Source of the DNA: an uncultured Actinomycetes bacterium
Lineage (GTDB): Bacteria > Actinomycetota > Actinomycetes > Nanopelagicales > Nanopelagicaceae
Assembly (NCBI GenBank): GCA_903939005.1
Contig: CAJAFH010000166.1
Location: 1 to 6,575 of the forward strand
Length of the DNA stretch: 6,575 bases
Reading direction: 5' to 3'
The position numbers and the translations under genes are program-made. Position 1 is the stretch's first letter; each line of letters opens with the position of its first letter. A model generated the notes under the pieces. It did not search any database. It was not told the origin of the DNA and worked only from the letters and a program-made list of their open reading frames with translations. Positions 6,507 to 6,575 of the stretch are shown piece by piece.

Positions 6507-6575
6507 TTAGAGCACCTCCGGAGCAAGCGAGATGATCTTCATGAAGCGCTTATCGCGAAGTTCACGAGCAACTGG
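6507..6575 (-). CDS. rplN: 50S ribosomal protein L14, C-terminal 22 codons only
   Basis: The right edge cuts this gene, leaving its 3' end. The visible residues, [20 protein letters not shown] then VL and a TAA stop, are the canonical L14 C-terminus. L14 is a large-subunit protein at the interface (bridge to 16S rRNA) and the usual first gene of the spc operon, directly before rplX. The final codons hold the rplX SD. Identification is secure despite the short fragment because of the motif and position. Confidence 0.95.
   Translation of the reverse strand, partial: PVARELRDKRFMKIISLAPEVL
6514..6519 (-). promoter_or_regulatory. rplX ribosome binding site inside rplN
   Basis: GGAGGT on the minus strand lies nine bases before the rplX ATG and within the last codons of rplN (CCG GAG GTG CTC TAA). 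It supports the rplX start. Confidence 0.8.

Overview
This window is a stretch of a bacterial spc-type ribosomal protein operon, with every real gene on the minus strand. In transcription order (right to left) it holds the 3' end of rplN, then rplX, rplE, rpsN, rpsH, rplF, rplR, rpsE, rpmD, rplO, secY, adk and nearly all of map. The right edge cuts rplN and the left edge cuts the last codons of map.

The order secY-adk-map and the protein sequences point to an actinobacterium. Examples are S8 beginning [18 protein letters not shown] and ending GGEVLAYVW, the 61-residue zinc-type S14, S5 with a charged N-terminal extension before NPFMERVV, and L18 ending GLEF. Base composition looks mid-range by eye (not computed), which is low for this phylum. 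Together with very tight gene packing this suggests a streamlined aquatic lineage, such as the freshwater acI / Nanopelagicales group. That placement is inference.

Layout: 1-784 is map (methionine aminopeptidase); 796-1428 adk (adenylate kinase); 1428-2723 secY (translocon channel); 2784-5353 rplO, rpmD, rpsE, rplR, rplF and rpsH; 5447-6504 rpsN, rplE and rplX; 6507-6575 the rplN tail. Five junctions (rplX/rplE, rplF/rplR, rplR/rpsE, rpsE/rpmD, secY/adk) share one base in a TAATG stop/start. Only two gaps exceed 11 bases: rplO-secY (60) and rpsN-rpsH (93). No gene-free stretch reaches 300 bases, and I see no tRNA, mobile element, CRISPR array, terminator or convincing promoter.

The genes act together in making and maturing proteins: ribosomal subunits, the SecY channel for export and membrane insertion, removal of the initiator methionine by Map, and nucleotide balance by Adk. 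Most of the window is ordinary, conserved core genome. The points worth a second look are an adenylate kinase whose LID is a short zinc-ribbon-like knuckle, the rpsN-rpsH gap with a near-perfect palindrome and a tandem 7-mer at the rpsH start, a small hairpin at the rplX/rplE boundary where S8 acts in E. coli, and a changed residue beside a metal ligand in Map. I found no evidence of a new multi-gene system.
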